Shown piece after piece: positions 25,746 through 34,821 of a stretch of DNA of 64,000 nucleotides. The stretch lies in assembly GCA_016779225.1 (NCBI GenBank), contig JADHNZ010000008.1, positions 21,777 to 85,776 of the forward strand. The letters are read 5' to 3'. Positions within the stretch are counted from its first letter, which is position 1, and each line of letters begins with the position of its first letter. The notes beneath the pieces were generated by a model. That model was not told where the DNA came from, did no database searches, and saw only the letters and a program-made list of their open reading frames with translations. Source of the DNA: Planctomycetota bacterium. Lineage in GTDB: Bacteria; Planctomycetota; UBA1135; GCA-002686595. The position numbers and the translations under genes were made by a program.

Positions 25746-26786
25746 ATGAAGACCCTCCTCCCCCTCTGCTGGCTCGCCGTCACCTCGTTCGCGGCAACGG
25801 ACTCGAAGCCTTACTGCCTCAACGATCCCTCGTCGAGCGATCGACTGCTGGTCGTGCAGGAGTTCCGCGAGGGCGACGACCTCCCCTGGGATGTCGACCA
25901 CGGCAATCACCTCGATGTGCTCAAGACCGACACCGGCGAGGTGTTTCGTCCGGATGTGATGTTCACGCCGAAGGTCGTCCTGCCCGGCGACCTGGACCCG
26001 CGCGACGGGCGCGGGGCGAAGGTGCCCGAGGGCCTGCACCTGCTCGTCTGGGAGCTGGCCCGGCCCACCCAGAAGTGGAGCTCGATCCAGCGACTCGCCG
26101 GTCACTACGAACTGACGCACGGGGGCGAGACGCGCTGGGTCGACGTCCCGCTGATGCTCGAGCAGGGTGCTGACCCGATCGACTGGGAGGACGAGACACT
26201 CGAGGAGGCGGGCTTCAAGCTCAAGGCCCGCATCGAGGGGCTGCGCATGCTGCAGGTGCAGATCACCGAGAGGCCCTGGGAGTTCGACGAGGCCGTCCTC
26301 CTCGACGAGGACGACAAGGAGTTCGCCTACCAGGGCTCGTCCACGACCGGCGACGTGTGGACGCAGTCGTTCGAGATCGGCGATCGTGAGCTCGAGGGGC
26401 TCCGACTCGTCGTGAGGATGGACGATGGGACCGAGCACACCCTGGACAAGTTCTCTGAAGGCGCTAAGTACAAGCGCGCGAAGGGCTCCTCCTGGAAGAA
26501 GGCCGGACTCCAGCTCGAGACGCGGGTCGCCGTGGTTCCGCGCTTCAGCGCAAAGGGCACCGGGAACTTCGACCTCTACCGCAAGTACCGCTGGCTGGAC
26601 GCGAAGGGTCGCGCCCTCGACCTGTGGCCGCGGTCGAGCGCGAGCGGTGGCGGCAAGGCGTTCGCCACCGACTGCATGGTTCCCAGCGAGCTCCCCAAGG
26701 GCGCGCGCCTCGAGCTGGGCCTGCTCGTCGGTGCGAAGACCGAGAAGCTCCTCTACGAGCACCTCGACATCCCGGCGCCGCGCTGA
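25746..26786 (+). CDS. secreted protein of unknown function
   Basis: 346 residues with a short signal peptide (LLPLCWLAVTSFAA-T). The rest is beta-rich with acidic and Trp-rich strands (LPWDVDHGNHLDVL, LHLLVWELARPTQKW, KGTGNFDLYRKYRWLDAKGRALD). It may comprise two or three similar beta-sandwich units with alternating EVLDEDDKEF-type motifs, but no known family is recognised. It contains two of the few ACGT tetranucleotides outside the 52-58 kb block. It is divergent from the sulfatase at 25675 and convergent with the regulator at 26815. Confidence 0.6.
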   Translation: MKTLLPLCWLAVTSFAATDSKPYCLNDPSSSDRLLVVQEFREGDDLPWDVDHGNHLDVLKTDTGEVFRPDVMFTPKVVLPGDLDPRDGRGAKVPEGLHLLVWELARPTQKWSSIQRLAGHYELTHGGETRWVDVPLMLEQGADPIDWEDETLEEAGFKLKARIEGLRMLQVQITERPWEFDEAVLLDEDDKEFAYQGSSTTGDVWTQSFEIGDRELEGLRLVVRMDDGTEHTLDKFSEGAKYKRAKGSSWKKAGLQLETRVAVVPRFSAKGTGNFDLYRKYRWLDAKGRALDLWPRSSASGGGKAFATDCMVPSELPKGARLELGLLVGAKTEKLLYEHLDIPAPR

Positions 26787-26814
26787 GGGCCGCCTCCCGC
26801 GCCCGGGAACGGGC

Positions 26815-28254
26815 TCAGCGGCCCGGCCTGAACTGCTCCTTGCGCAGGCCGTGCCGGCGGAGCTTGTCGTAGAGGCTGCGCGGCGTGATCCCGGCACGCA
26901 GCGCAGCCTGGCCCACGCGCCCTCCCGTCGACCTCAAGAGGCGCGCGAGGTAGTCGCGCTCGAAGGACTGGAGCAGCTCCTCGCGCTCTTCACGCAGGGG
27001 GCGTAGGCCCGCAACTCCGTTCCTGTCCTTGCCCTCCTCCTCGATGCGCGCTTGCCCGCGCCTCTCCACCGCCTCGCCGTCACCCTGCAGACGGCTGATC
27101 GAGTCGGGCAGGTCCTCCACCCCGATCTCGCGCCCAGCGCAGAGGACGAGCGCGCGCTCCACTGCGTTGACCAGCTGCCTCACATTGCCTGGCCACTCTT
27201 AGGCACAGAGGGCCTCGAGGGCTGCAGGAGTGATTCCATCGACCTCCTGGCGTCCGAGGCTCGTCCTGAGGTGCCCGATGAACATGCCGACCATGTCCGG
27301 GATGTCCTCGCTGCGTTCGCGCAGGGGTGGGACCTCGAGGGTCACCACGTTCAGGCGGTAGTAGAGGTCCTCTCGGAAGCGCCCCTTGCGAACCAGAGCT
27401 TCCAGATCTCGGTTCGTCGCAGCCATGACGCGAACATCGATGCCGATGAGCTCCTCCCCCCCGACGCGCTGGACGCGACGACGCTGAAGAACCGAGAGCA
27501 GGTTGACCTGCAGGTGCAGGGGCATCTCTCCGATCTCGTCGAGGAAGATCGTCCCGCGCTCCGCGAGCTCGAAGCGCCCTCGCTTCAGCCGCTCGGCCCC
27601 GGTGAAAGCGCCGGGCTGGTGGCCAAAGAGCTCCGACTCCAGCAGGGACTCGGGGATCGCGCCGCAGTTGACCGACACGAAGGGCCCTGAGGCCCGCGCG
27701 CCCTCGTTGTGGATCGCCTGAGCCAGGCGCTCCTTGCCCACGCCCGTCTCGCCAGTCAGGAGGAGGCTCGAGTCCGTGTCAACGACCCGGTTCACGAGCC
27801 TCAGGAACCTCCGCATCCTGGGACTGCGGGAGGCGAAGTCCACGAGGGCCGGCTCGCCCGTGGCGATCGGGATACGTGCGGCGGGGCGGCGGACATCGAT
27901 CAGCGCACGCCCGCGCGCACGCGCGGTGTCGAGGAGCTCAGGCACTCCTGCCAGGGGTTGGTGCAGACCCGAGACGAGGTCGAGTCCGGCCTCGAGCGCT
28001 TGGATCAGGAACGGGATCCAGCTGGCATCGAGCACGCCGCCCTCGTTGGCGACTCCGAGCAGGAGGGACGACGCGCCCCTCGATGCGGCGGCCTCGGGAT
28101 CGAGGTCGGGGAGCCGGAGATCGACAGCCGAGGGCTCGGTGCGCCACTGACCCAGGCACTGCTCCGGGCGCCAGTGAAGGACTCCCGTGGCGGTCTTCAC
28201 ATCCAGGCGCGTCGGCGCGTCGCCAAGGAACAGCAGGTAGGGGGTCCGGATCAT
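26815..28254 (-). pseudogene. sigma-54 activator with DUF1611_N sensor domain, interrupted by an in-frame TAA
   Basis: Read through the stop, the gene encodes 479 residues. Residues 1-131 match DUF1611_N (PYLLFLGDAPTRLDVKTATG, HWRPEQCLGQW, LLLGVANEGG, ALEAGLDLVSGLHQPL, ALIDVRRP). The AAA+ domain follows: GETGVGKE (168-175), GAFTGA (215-220, the sigma-54 contact loop), IFLDEIGEMP (236-245) and YYRLNVVTLEVPPLRERSEDIP. The Fis-type HTH at the end reads [27 protein letters not shown]. The TAA at 27199-27201 sits where the family has Tyr in the conserved YEWPGNVR block (reads [15 protein letters not shown]). The frame is otherwise intact, so this is a recent nonsense change or an assembly error. 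Truncated at the stop it would lose the DNA-binding domain. Confidence 0.82.
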
Positions 28255-28355
28255 GGCTGGTTGGAGGAGTATCTAGGGTTGAGGGCGATCTCTCACCTGG
28301 CCTACACGGAACAAACGCATGGACATCCAGGCCGAAGGTGTGCAGGGTGCCCTGC

Positions 28356-28913
28356 ATGCCGCGCTTGACCTGGCTCCTCTTGGCCCTAGGGGCCTGTGCT
28401 CCCACCGGGGACGCGCCCTCGCTCGAGGAACCTGCGAGCGTTGCGCCTGCCGAGGCCGCTTCCGAGGAGGCCCGGCCCAAGAGTGGCGAGACCCCCGCCC
28501 GGGACGCGGTGGGTCAGCTCCTCCAGCATCCCGGCACCTGGAGCCTCGGCAAGCTGACCCTCACCATCGAGCTGCGGTACGAGGCTAGGGAGCTCGAGGA
28601 CGCCGCGCAGGCGGCCATCCGCCTCGAACCGACCCTCGTCGCCCAACTGCAGCACCCCCTCGACGAGGGCGGTTTTGGGAGCTCCCTGGTGTTCAAGGAC
28701 ACCGACCAGGGCTGGTTCGTCTTCGCGGAGGACCCCAGCCGGATCTGGGGCTATGACGGGAACGAGGTCCTTGGCCGGCTCACCGAGTCAGGCGGCGGCT
28801 TCGAGCTCAAATACCTCACCCTCGATCAGGACTGGGCCGTGGATGGCGTCCCGATCCCGATGGAGGTCGTGGAGCGCATGCCCCAGCCCATCCGGGACCT
28901 CTCGGGGCACTGA
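28356..28913 (+). CDS. small lipoprotein of unknown function
   Basis: 185 residues from ATG 28356 with a lipobox (LALGAC, Cys14). The following 35 residues are Ala/Glu/Pro-rich linker, then a compact domain with LLQHPGTWSLGKLTLTIELRYEARELED, GSSLVFKDTDQGWFVFAEDPSRIWGYDGNEVLGRL and ELKYLTLDQDW. No family is recognised. A longer frame that begins at 27876 is rejected because it lies antisense to the sigma-54 regulator. It is divergent from that regulator (101-bp gap), so it could be a target. A strong hairpin follows the stop. Confidence 0.6.
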   Translation: MPRLTWLLLALGACAPTGDAPSLEEPASVAPAEAASEEARPKSGETPARDAVGQLLQHPGTWSLGKLTLTIELRYEARELEDAAQAAIRLEPTLVAQLQHPLDEGGFGSSLVFKDTDQGWFVFAEDPSRIWGYDGNEVLGRLTESGGGFELKYLTLDQDWAVDGVPIPMEVVERMPQPIRDLSGH

Positions 28914-28957
28914 CTTTCGGCTCCCGCTCGCGGCACCCACACACGACACCGCCGAGA

Positions 28958-29001
28958 CGAACAGCGCCCCGCACGGAGAGGTCCGCACGGGGCGCTGTTC
29001 G
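28958..29001. terminator. strong hairpin between convergent genes
   Basis: CGAACAGCGCCCCG pairs perfectly with CGGGGCGCTGTTCG (14 bp), and an inner CGGA/TCCG stem closes the loop. It lies between the small lipoprotein gene and the VCBS-repeat gene. It ends transcription in at least one direction and probably both. Confidence 0.75.
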
Positions 29002-29018
29002 CCTCGATCTCAGGTGCG

Positions 29019-30323
29019 TCAGAGGCGCTCGTAGAGCCAGACGAAGGGCTTGCGCTTCGCCGCCGGCACCAGCTCCTCGAGCTGCTTGCGCACGGCCGCG
29101 ACCTCGCCGTTGGCGTCGGAGAGTCGGCTCTTGAACCGTCCGTAGACCGCCGCGGAGGCCGCGCGGCGCTGCTCGCCGGTGAGCCCCTCGGGGAGGGTCT
29201 CGAGCTCCGCGTTGTACTCCTCAAGCACGACCTGGTAGGCAGCCTGCTGGACCTCGAGCTCCTCGCGCAGGGCAAGCACCTTGGCCTGCTCCTCATCGTT
29301 GAGCTCGCGACCCGGAGGCGTCCAGCGTGAGTAGCCTCCGACGATCAGGTCGAGGTCACCGTCACCGTCCCAGTCCACGACCTCGGGGTACAGCCCCTCG
29401 CTCGGTCCCGTCGCCTCCGGGACGCCCTCGGGCGCGACCCCCTCGAGGAGCACGCGCGGCGCGGCGAAGACCGGCGCCCCCACCTTGCCCGTGTTCACGA
29501 GCAGCAGGATGCGGCCAGGCGTCTGGGCGTCGCCAAAGGTGCCGTAGACCAGGTCCTGATCCCCATCGCCGTCCCAGTCCACGAGGCGCGGAGCGGTCAT
29601 CTTGGCCTTGTTCTCGAGCGGGACCCCGCCCGCAAGGACTGCCTGGTTCTTGCCCGTGAAGCGGGGCGCCGCGTCGGTGCCCTCATTCAGCTGGAGGAAC
29701 AGCCGCCCCTCCTCGTAGGTGCCCTGGAGCAGGTCGAAGTCCCCGTCCCCATCCCAGTCGAACGCCAGCGCCGAGATCCCGCGGATGTTGGCCGCCTCGC
29801 CATCGGGCATCGCGCGGCCCGTGGTCAGGTGCGACTCCTCGTCGTAGTCCCAGTAGTACGAGACGAGGATGCGCTCCTTGCTCGCGTCGTAGAGCAGCTC
29901 CGGCTCACCGAAGCCGGCCTCGCTTCCCCAGCTCACATGCGGTGAGCCGTCAAAGATGGAGGTGACATAGTCGCTGTGGCCGTCTCCGTTCAGGTCCACG
30001 AACTGTGAACCCATGCCGATGCATCACCAGTTCGAGAAGTTCAGCTGCGTGCCGTCGGTCTTCTCGAAGGGCTGCTCACGCTCCATCCCCTCCGTGCCGC
30101 GCCGCGACCAGGTGATGCGCCCGGGGAGGTCGCCAAGCACGAGGTCGAGCTTCCCGTCCCGGTCGACATCATGGGCCGCCGGCGAGGGGTACATCTTGGT
30201 CCCGCCGAGGGGCTTGTCCGCCCCCGTCATGAGGGCCGGCGGGGCAAAGCGCGCCTCGAGGCTTGAGGCCCCATCACCGGCCGGAGCCAGGGCGGACGCG
30301 AGGAGGAGAGGCAGGAGCGTCAT
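29019..30323 (-). pseudogene. FG-GAP/VCBS-repeat protein, interrupted by an in-frame TGA
   Basis: Read through, the gene encodes 434 residues from ATG 30323 with a signal peptide (TLLPLLLASALAPAG). It has repeated Ca-binding FG-GAP/VCBS loops: HDVDRDGKLDLVLGD, VDLNGDGHSDYV, FDWDGDGDFDLL, VDWDGDGDQDLVYG and VDWDGDGDLDLIVGGY, then a helical coiled tail (about 345-430). At 30024-30026 a TGA replaces the second Trp of the expected NWWCIGMGSQF, since the visible residues are FSNW-stop-CIGMGSQF. One base (G to A) would restore it. The downstream part could restart at ATG 30014. Like the neighbouring sigma-54 regulator, the frame is intact elsewhere. The family forms extracellular beta-propellers. 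Confidence 0.8.
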
Positions 30324-30406
30324 GCCTCCACTCTAGCGCGAGGCACGCGGACCGCCTCCGCCCGGGGTGCCAGGGCCCCCGAGGCACGGGACCCTAGGAT
30401 CGAGGC

Positions 30407-32872
30407 ATGAGCACCCACCCGTGCCGACCCCTCCTCCTCTCCACCCTGGCGGCCCTGGCCGCCGTGGCCGTGGCACCCGCAGCCGAGGCCCAGAGAGACA
30501 AGCCGCCCGTCCCGGACCTCACCGCAGGCGATCAGCCCGACGACAAGCACGACTGGAACCTCGGGCCCACCGGCGCGCGCGGCTGGATGTGGGGCTGGAA
30601 GCTGGAGACTGCCGAGGCGCGCCAGGTGCTCATCACCCGGGTCGCCGCGGGCTCGCCCGCGGACGGGATCCTCGAGCCCGGCGATGTCCTCCTCGGGCTG
30701 GGCAGCACGCCGTTCGAAGGCGATCCGCGCCGGCTGCTCGGAGACGCCATCACGGCGGCCGAGGCCGCGGATGGCGGGCTCGAGCTCCTGCGCTGGCGCA
30801 AGGGGGAGGCCGAGGCCGTGACCGTGCCCCTCCCAATGCTCGGCGCCTACGCCGAGAGCGCACCGTTCCGCTGCCCAAAGTCCGCCGCCATCCTCGACGC
30901 GGCCTGCGCCCACATGGCGAGCCACATGAAGGGCGACATCGACGGCATGGTCAACGCCCTCGCGCTCCTGGCTACTGGTGAACCCAAGTACCGCGATGCC
31001 GTGCGCGACCTCGCTCGGCAGGTTGGGGACCCCTCGACCGACCTCAGCCTGGAGGGCCGCACCTCGGGGCTCTTCGCCTGGCAGTGGGGCTACCGCCTGC
31101 TGTTCCTGACCGAGTACTACCTGGCAACCAAGGACCGCAAGGTCATGCCCGCGATCGTGGAGTACGCGACCACGATCGCCCAGGGCCAGAGCGGGGTCGG
31201 GACCTGGGGCCACGGGATGGCCTGGCCCGACCTCAACGACGGGCGACTGCACGGCAAGCTCGGAGGCTACGGAGCCCTCAACCAGGCGGGCCTCATCTGC
31301 CACCTTGGCCTCGTCCTGGCCGAGCGCTGTGGCGTGCGCGACCAAGAGGTGCGTGACGCCATCGTCCGCGCAAATCGCTTCGCGGTGTTCTATGTGGGCA
31401 AGGGCGCCATCCCCTACGGCGACCACCGACCGGGCTGGGATGTCCACGACGACAATGGCAAGGACGGGGTCGCGGCTCTGATCTTCGACCTGCAGGGCAT
31501 GAGCGAGGAGGCGCGCTTCTTCGCGCGCATGACCACCGCCTCCTACGGGGAGCGCGAGCGTGGCCACACGGGGAACTACTTCTCGTACCTGTGGGGGCCG
31601 GTCGGCGTGATGCGCGCGGGCCCCGAGGCGGTGAGCGCGTTCCTGGCGGAGCAGCGCTGGTACTACGACCTGGCGCGTGCGCACGACGGCAGCTTCCCCT
31701 ACCAGGGCGGTGCCGGCATGAGCGGCGGCGAGCACAAGTACGGGAGCTGGGACTGCACGGGCGCCTTCGTCCTCAGCCACACCTTCGATCGGGGTGAGCT
31801 GTTCCTCACTGGTAAGGGCGCCTCAGAGGCGCTCATCCTCGACGGTCGCGAGCTGCGGGAGACGATCGCGGCCGGGCGCGGGTTCGACAACTGGTCCCTC
31901 GCCAAGGAGCACTACGCCGCCAAGGACCCGCGCGAGCTCTTGGAGCTGCTCCAGAGCTGGTCCCCGGCCGTGCGCTCGCGCGCGGCCGACGCCCTCGCGG
32001 CCGCTGCTGGGGACCCGCTGCCCGAGCTCCTGCGGCTGCTGAAGCGGCGAGACCTCGAGAGTCGCTACGGCGCGTGTCAGGCCCTCGCAGCCCTGGGTTC
32101 AGAGGCGGCCGAGGCCACTCCGCAGCTCCTGCGCCTCCTCGGCGAGGACGATGTGTGGCTTCGGATCCAGGCCTGCTATGCCCTCGCCGCGATCGGGGAG
32201 CGCGCGCGCGAGGCCGCCGTGCCCATGCTGGAGCTCGCCCTGAGGGACGACCCGGAGGATCCGCGGGGCTTCACGCAGCGCTACCTGGCCTTCTGCCTCT
32301 TCTACCCGGGCGGAGCGCTCAAGATGCGCGGCCTGCTCTCCCGCTCGGTGGAGGGCATCGACCGCGAGCTCCTGCGCCGCGCCATCCTGCGCCTGATGCA
32401 GAACGACGATGGGCGCGCCCGCGGTGCGGTCGCCCAGGTCTTCAAGCTGATGACCCTGGACGAGCTGGCGCCGATCCTGCCCGAGATCCTCGAGGCCGTT
32501 CGGACGCCCAGCCCCAGCGGCGTCATGTTCTCGAACGGCATCCGCCTCGCCGGGCTCGAGTTCCTGGCACAGCACCGCATCGCCGAGGGAATGGAGCTCT
32601 GCATCGCCGTCACCGAGATCGACCAGTGGGGCAAGCAGGACCGCATCGTGAAGTGCATGCAGGCGCTGCAGCGCTACGGAAGTGCGGCCGCGGAGGTCCG
32701 GCCGCAGCTCGAGGATCTCCAGCGCCGTCTGAGAGCGCACAAGGAGTCCAAGAACCTCGGCAAGCAGCTCGCCCTCGTGGCGGAGACCCTCGCAGCGCTC
32801 GATGCGGGCCCTCTGGGGCCGCCCCTGCGGACGGCGGAGGAGGTCGTCCGCGCGACGCGGCACGGCAGGTAG
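30407..32872 (+). CDS. DUF6288-type protein with PDZ-like, alpha/alpha-barrel-like and HEAT parts
   Basis: 821 residues with a signal peptide (about 1-28). A PDZ-like N-terminal unit holds NLGPTGARGWMWGW and ITRVAAGSPADGILEPGDVLLGLG (about 50-115). A helical central domain (about 150-490) holds WQWGYRLLFLTEYYLATKDRKVM and GVGTWGHGMAWPDLNDGRLHGKLGGYGALNQAGL, and ends GEHKYGSWDCTGAFVLSHTF. HEAT-like repeats (about 520-640: SPAVRSRAADALAA, LESRYGACQALAALGSEA, VWLRIQACYALAAIG) and a helical C-terminus follow. The central part resembles the paralogue at 59743-61221. The family (DUF6288 as I recall it) is common in planctomycetes and has no proven activity; an alpha/alpha-toroid hydrolase or lyase-like fold is a guess. 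Confidence 0.75.
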   Translation: MSTHPCRPLLLSTLAALAAVAVAPAAEAQRDKPPVPDLTAGDQPDDKHDWNLGPTGARGWMWGWKLETAEARQVLITRVAAGSPADGILEPGDVLLGLGSTPFEGDPRRLLGDAITAAEAADGGLELLRWRKGEAEAVTVPLPMLGAYAESAPFRCPKSAAILDAACAHMASHMKGDIDGMVNALALLATGEPKYRDAVRDLARQVGDPSTDLSLEGRTSGLFAWQWGYRLLFLTEYYLATKDRKVMPAIVEYATTIAQGQSGVGTWGHGMAWPDLNDGRLHGKLGGYGALNQAGLICHLGLVLAERCGVRDQEVRDAIVRANRFAVFYVGKGAIPYGDHRPGWDVHDDNGKDGVAALIFDLQGMSEEARFFARMTTASYGERERGHTGNYFSYLWGPVGVMRAGPEAVSAFLAEQRWYYDLARAHDGSFPYQGGAGMSGGEHKYGSWDCTGAFVLSHTFDRGELFLTGKGASEALILDGRELRETIAAGRGFDNWSLAKEHYAAKDPRELLELLQSWSPAVRSRAADALAAAAGDPLPELLRLLKRRDLESRYGACQALAALGSEAAEATPQLLRLLGEDDVWLRIQACYALAAIGERAREAAVPMLELALRDDPEDPRGFTQRYLAFCLFYPGGALKMRGLLSRSVEGIDRELLRRAILRLMQNDDGRARGAVAQVFKLMTLDELAPILPEILEAVRTPSPSGVMFSNGIRLAGLEFLAQHRIAEGMELCIAVTEIDQWGKQDRIVKCMQALQRYGSAAAEVRPQLEDLQRRLRAHKESKNLGKQLALVAETLAALDAGPLGPPLRTAEEVVRATRHGR

Positions 32873-32964
32873 GGGCCCCATCCCGAGCCGCGCGGGGAGC
32901 TCCCTCCCATGACACGATGAGGGCTGGCGCGGTGCGCCGGTCCCGAGTTCCATGGAGCCCGAGC

Positions 32965-32970
32965 AGGAGG
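32965..32970 (+). promoter_or_regulatory. ribosome binding site AGGAGG
   Basis: A full AGGAGG, rare in this window, ends 6 bp before ATG 32977. It decides the start of the following gene against longer in-frame starts upstream. Confidence 0.75.
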
Positions 32971-32976
32971 TGCTCC

Positions 32977-33432
32977 ATGACCAACGACGCCCAGGGACCC
33001 GAAGACAGCAAGTTCGACGACGAGGAGCTCGAGGAGGAAGAGGACGGCGACCCCGACGAGTGGCTCGGCGGGGAGTGCCTGCTGACCGTGGAATGGGACA
33101 GCGGCATGGCCGGCGGCGGGGAGCTGCTGCACTTCCACCGCTTCCCGGACGGTGAGGTCACGACGGCCTCATGGGGCGAGGAGTCCGCCCGGACCTTCAA
33201 GGACCTCGCGGAGGCCCTGGACCACTTCTTCCCGGGGTGCGCGATCGTGGAGGGGGACTGGGTCGCCGAGCGCTCCAAGGAGATCGACGCCATCGCGCCT
33301 GATTGCTCCTACGCCTTCATCTGCGGAGTGCTGTACACCCGCTGGGACAACTCGTGGGTGAGCCCCGACGGGGAGTACGAGCTGACGCGGACCCCCAAGG
33401 GTTGGACCGACGAGCCCTGGCAAGAGGACTGA
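32977..33432 (+). CDS. acidic cytoplasmic protein of unknown function
   Basis: 151 residues starting at ATG 32977 behind a consensus AGGAGG. The first 25 residues are almost all Asp/Glu (DDEELEEEEDGDPDEW). The remainder is a compact Trp- and Gly-rich domain (ECLLTVEWDSGMAGGGELLHFHRF, EDLAEALDHFFPGCAIVEGDW, YAFICGVLYTRWDNSWVSPDGEYEL). No signal peptide, membrane segment or family is recognised. It lies 100 bp downstream of the DUF6288 gene and could be co-transcribed with it. The strong RBS suggests high expression. Confidence 0.6.
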   Translation: MTNDAQGPEDSKFDDEELEEEEDGDPDEWLGGECLLTVEWDSGMAGGGELLHFHRFPDGEVTTASWGEESARTFKDLAEALDHFFPGCAIVEGDWVAERSKEIDAIAPDCSYAFICGVLYTRWDNSWVSPDGEYELTRTPKGWTDEPWQED

Positions 33433-33453
33433 GGCCGACCCCGCGCGCTGCGT

Positions 33454-34722
33454 TCACTGCGGCCGCCACCAACCGTCGAGCAGCGCCAGGAGCGCCGCGC
33501 GGCGCTCGGGCTCCTCCACGGGACGGCTCTCAGCCGGATCCTCGGCGAGGTGGAAGAGCTCGAAGCCGGCCGTGCCCTCGCTTGAGTCCTCGTGTGCGAG
33601 GAGCTTCCATCCCCCGTCGACCACGAAGCGTGTGACCAGGCTGCGGGCAGGAGCGTCGAGGTCCACCACATCGTGCGTGTAGGCCGCGCCGAAGACGGGT
33701 CCGCGCGCATGCTCGCCCTCCGACCGGACAAGGCGCAGGTCATGGCCGGGCCAGGCCTCCGGCACCTCGACCCCGCAGGCCGCCAGGATCGTCGCCGGGA
33801 TGTCCACCGAGCTGACGGGCACCTCGCGACGCTCGGCGCGCTCGATCCCCGGCCCCTGCAAGACGATCGGCGTGCGCACGCCGCCCTCGTAGGCGGTGCG
33901 CTTGCTGCGCGGCGCATAGCCATTGCCGTCGGTGCGCTGGATCCAGCCGTTGTCGGTGACCAGGACCACCAGGGTGTCCTTGCGCAGGCCCTTGGCATCG
34001 AGATACCCGAGCAGGTCTCCACAGGTCTGGTCGAACCAGGTGCACATCGCGCGGTACTTCGCGACAGGCAGCGGGACGCCCTCCTTGCGGTAGCGCTCGA
34101 GCAGTTCCTCCGGAGGATTGTGGGGCGTGTGAGGAAGGAACGGGGCGTACCAGAGGAACCACGGATCACCAGCCTCCTCCGCCGAGTCGATGAAGTCCGT
34201 CGCAGGGCTCATCCGCACCCGGCCGATGGTCAGCCCACGGTCGCCATGGCGTCCGCCGTGGGCCGGGCTGCCGTGCGTCATGCCCTCGGTGAAGCCTCCG
34301 CGGGTCGCGGCACCCTCCCACCACTTGCCGGTCTGCATGGTCCGATACCCAGCGGCTCCGAGGAGGCTCGGCAGCGTCACGGCGGCATCGATGTGGCGCA
34401 GCATCTCCGCCCGGTTCGTCCCCTTGGGGGGATCATTGCCGGTGATCTTGTGCTGGTGCGGATGGAGGCCGGTGGCCAGCGTCGCCAGGCTCGGACGGCA
34501 CAGCGGCGCGGCCACATAGCCCCGGGGAAAGACGAGGCCACGGGACGCGAGCTCGTCCAGATGCGGAGTCGCCACCACCTCGCTCCCCATGAAGCCAAAG
34601 TCCGTCCAGTGCTGGTCGTCCGAGATGATCAGCAGGACATTCGGCCGCTCCGCCCGAGCCTCTGCGAAGGTGGAGACCAGGGCGAGGGACCAGACAACGA
34701 TGGAGAGAAGGGAGCTGCTCAT
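33454..34722 (-). CDS. sulfatase with a variant CRPSL activation motif
   Basis: 422 residues from ATG 34722 with a signal peptide (LLSIVVWSLALVSTFAEA). Sulfatase features: NVLLIISDDQHWTDFGFMG (metal Asp pair), the LATLATGLHPHQHKITG region, TGKWWEG, LWYAPFLPHTPHNPPEELL, LVTDNGWI (metal ligands) and KRTAYEGGVRTPIVL. In place of the usual CxPSR the activation site reads CRPSL, so the formylglycine Cys is kept but the Arg is Leu. A subgroup of planctomycete sulfatases shares CRPSL with 'TGLxPHQH'. Maturation by a standard formylglycine-generating enzyme is uncertain. It is monocistronic, divergent from the acetylesterase-like gene. Confidence 0.88.
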   Translation of the reverse strand: MSSSLLSIVVWSLALVSTFAEARAERPNVLLIISDDQHWTDFGFMGSEVVATPHLDELASRGLVFPRGYVAAPLCRPSLATLATGLHPHQHKITGNDPPKGTNRAEMLRHIDAAVTLPSLLGAAGYRTMQTGKWWEGAATRGGFTEGMTHGSPAHGGRHGDRGLTIGRVRMSPATDFIDSAEEAGDPWFLWYAPFLPHTPHNPPEELLERYRKEGVPLPVAKYRAMCTWFDQTCGDLLGYLDAKGLRKDTLVVLVTDNGWIQRTDGNGYAPRSKRTAYEGGVRTPIVLQGPGIERAERREVPVSSVDIPATILAACGVEVPEAWPGHDLRLVRSEGEHARGPVFGAAYTHDVVDLDAPARSLVTRFVVDGGWKLLAHEDSSEGTAGFELFHLAEDPAESRPVEEPERRAALLALLDGWWRPQ

Positions 34723-34821
34723 GGGCGCGCAGGGACATTGTCGGCCGCGCCGCAGGGGGATGCCATGCCCGGATCGCCAGCGCCCCGGCGGGGACACCAG
34801 CCAGCCGCTAGGCTCGGTGGC

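Noticed and set aside
25344..26897. A 517-codon minus-strand frame covering the secreted protein at 25746
   Set aside because: The plus strand has a signal peptide and even coding bias; the minus frame ends inside the sulfatase gene in the wrong phase.
27199..27201. Programmed readthrough or frameshift at the regulator's TAA
   Set aside because: There is no slippery run or stimulatory hairpin, and the reading frame is unchanged across the stop, so a point mutation is the better reading.
30024..30026. TGA as selenocysteine in the VCBS-repeat protein
   Set aside because: The position is a conserved Trp in a structural loop, not a redox site, and no SECIS-like hairpin follows. A nonsense change or sequence error is simpler.
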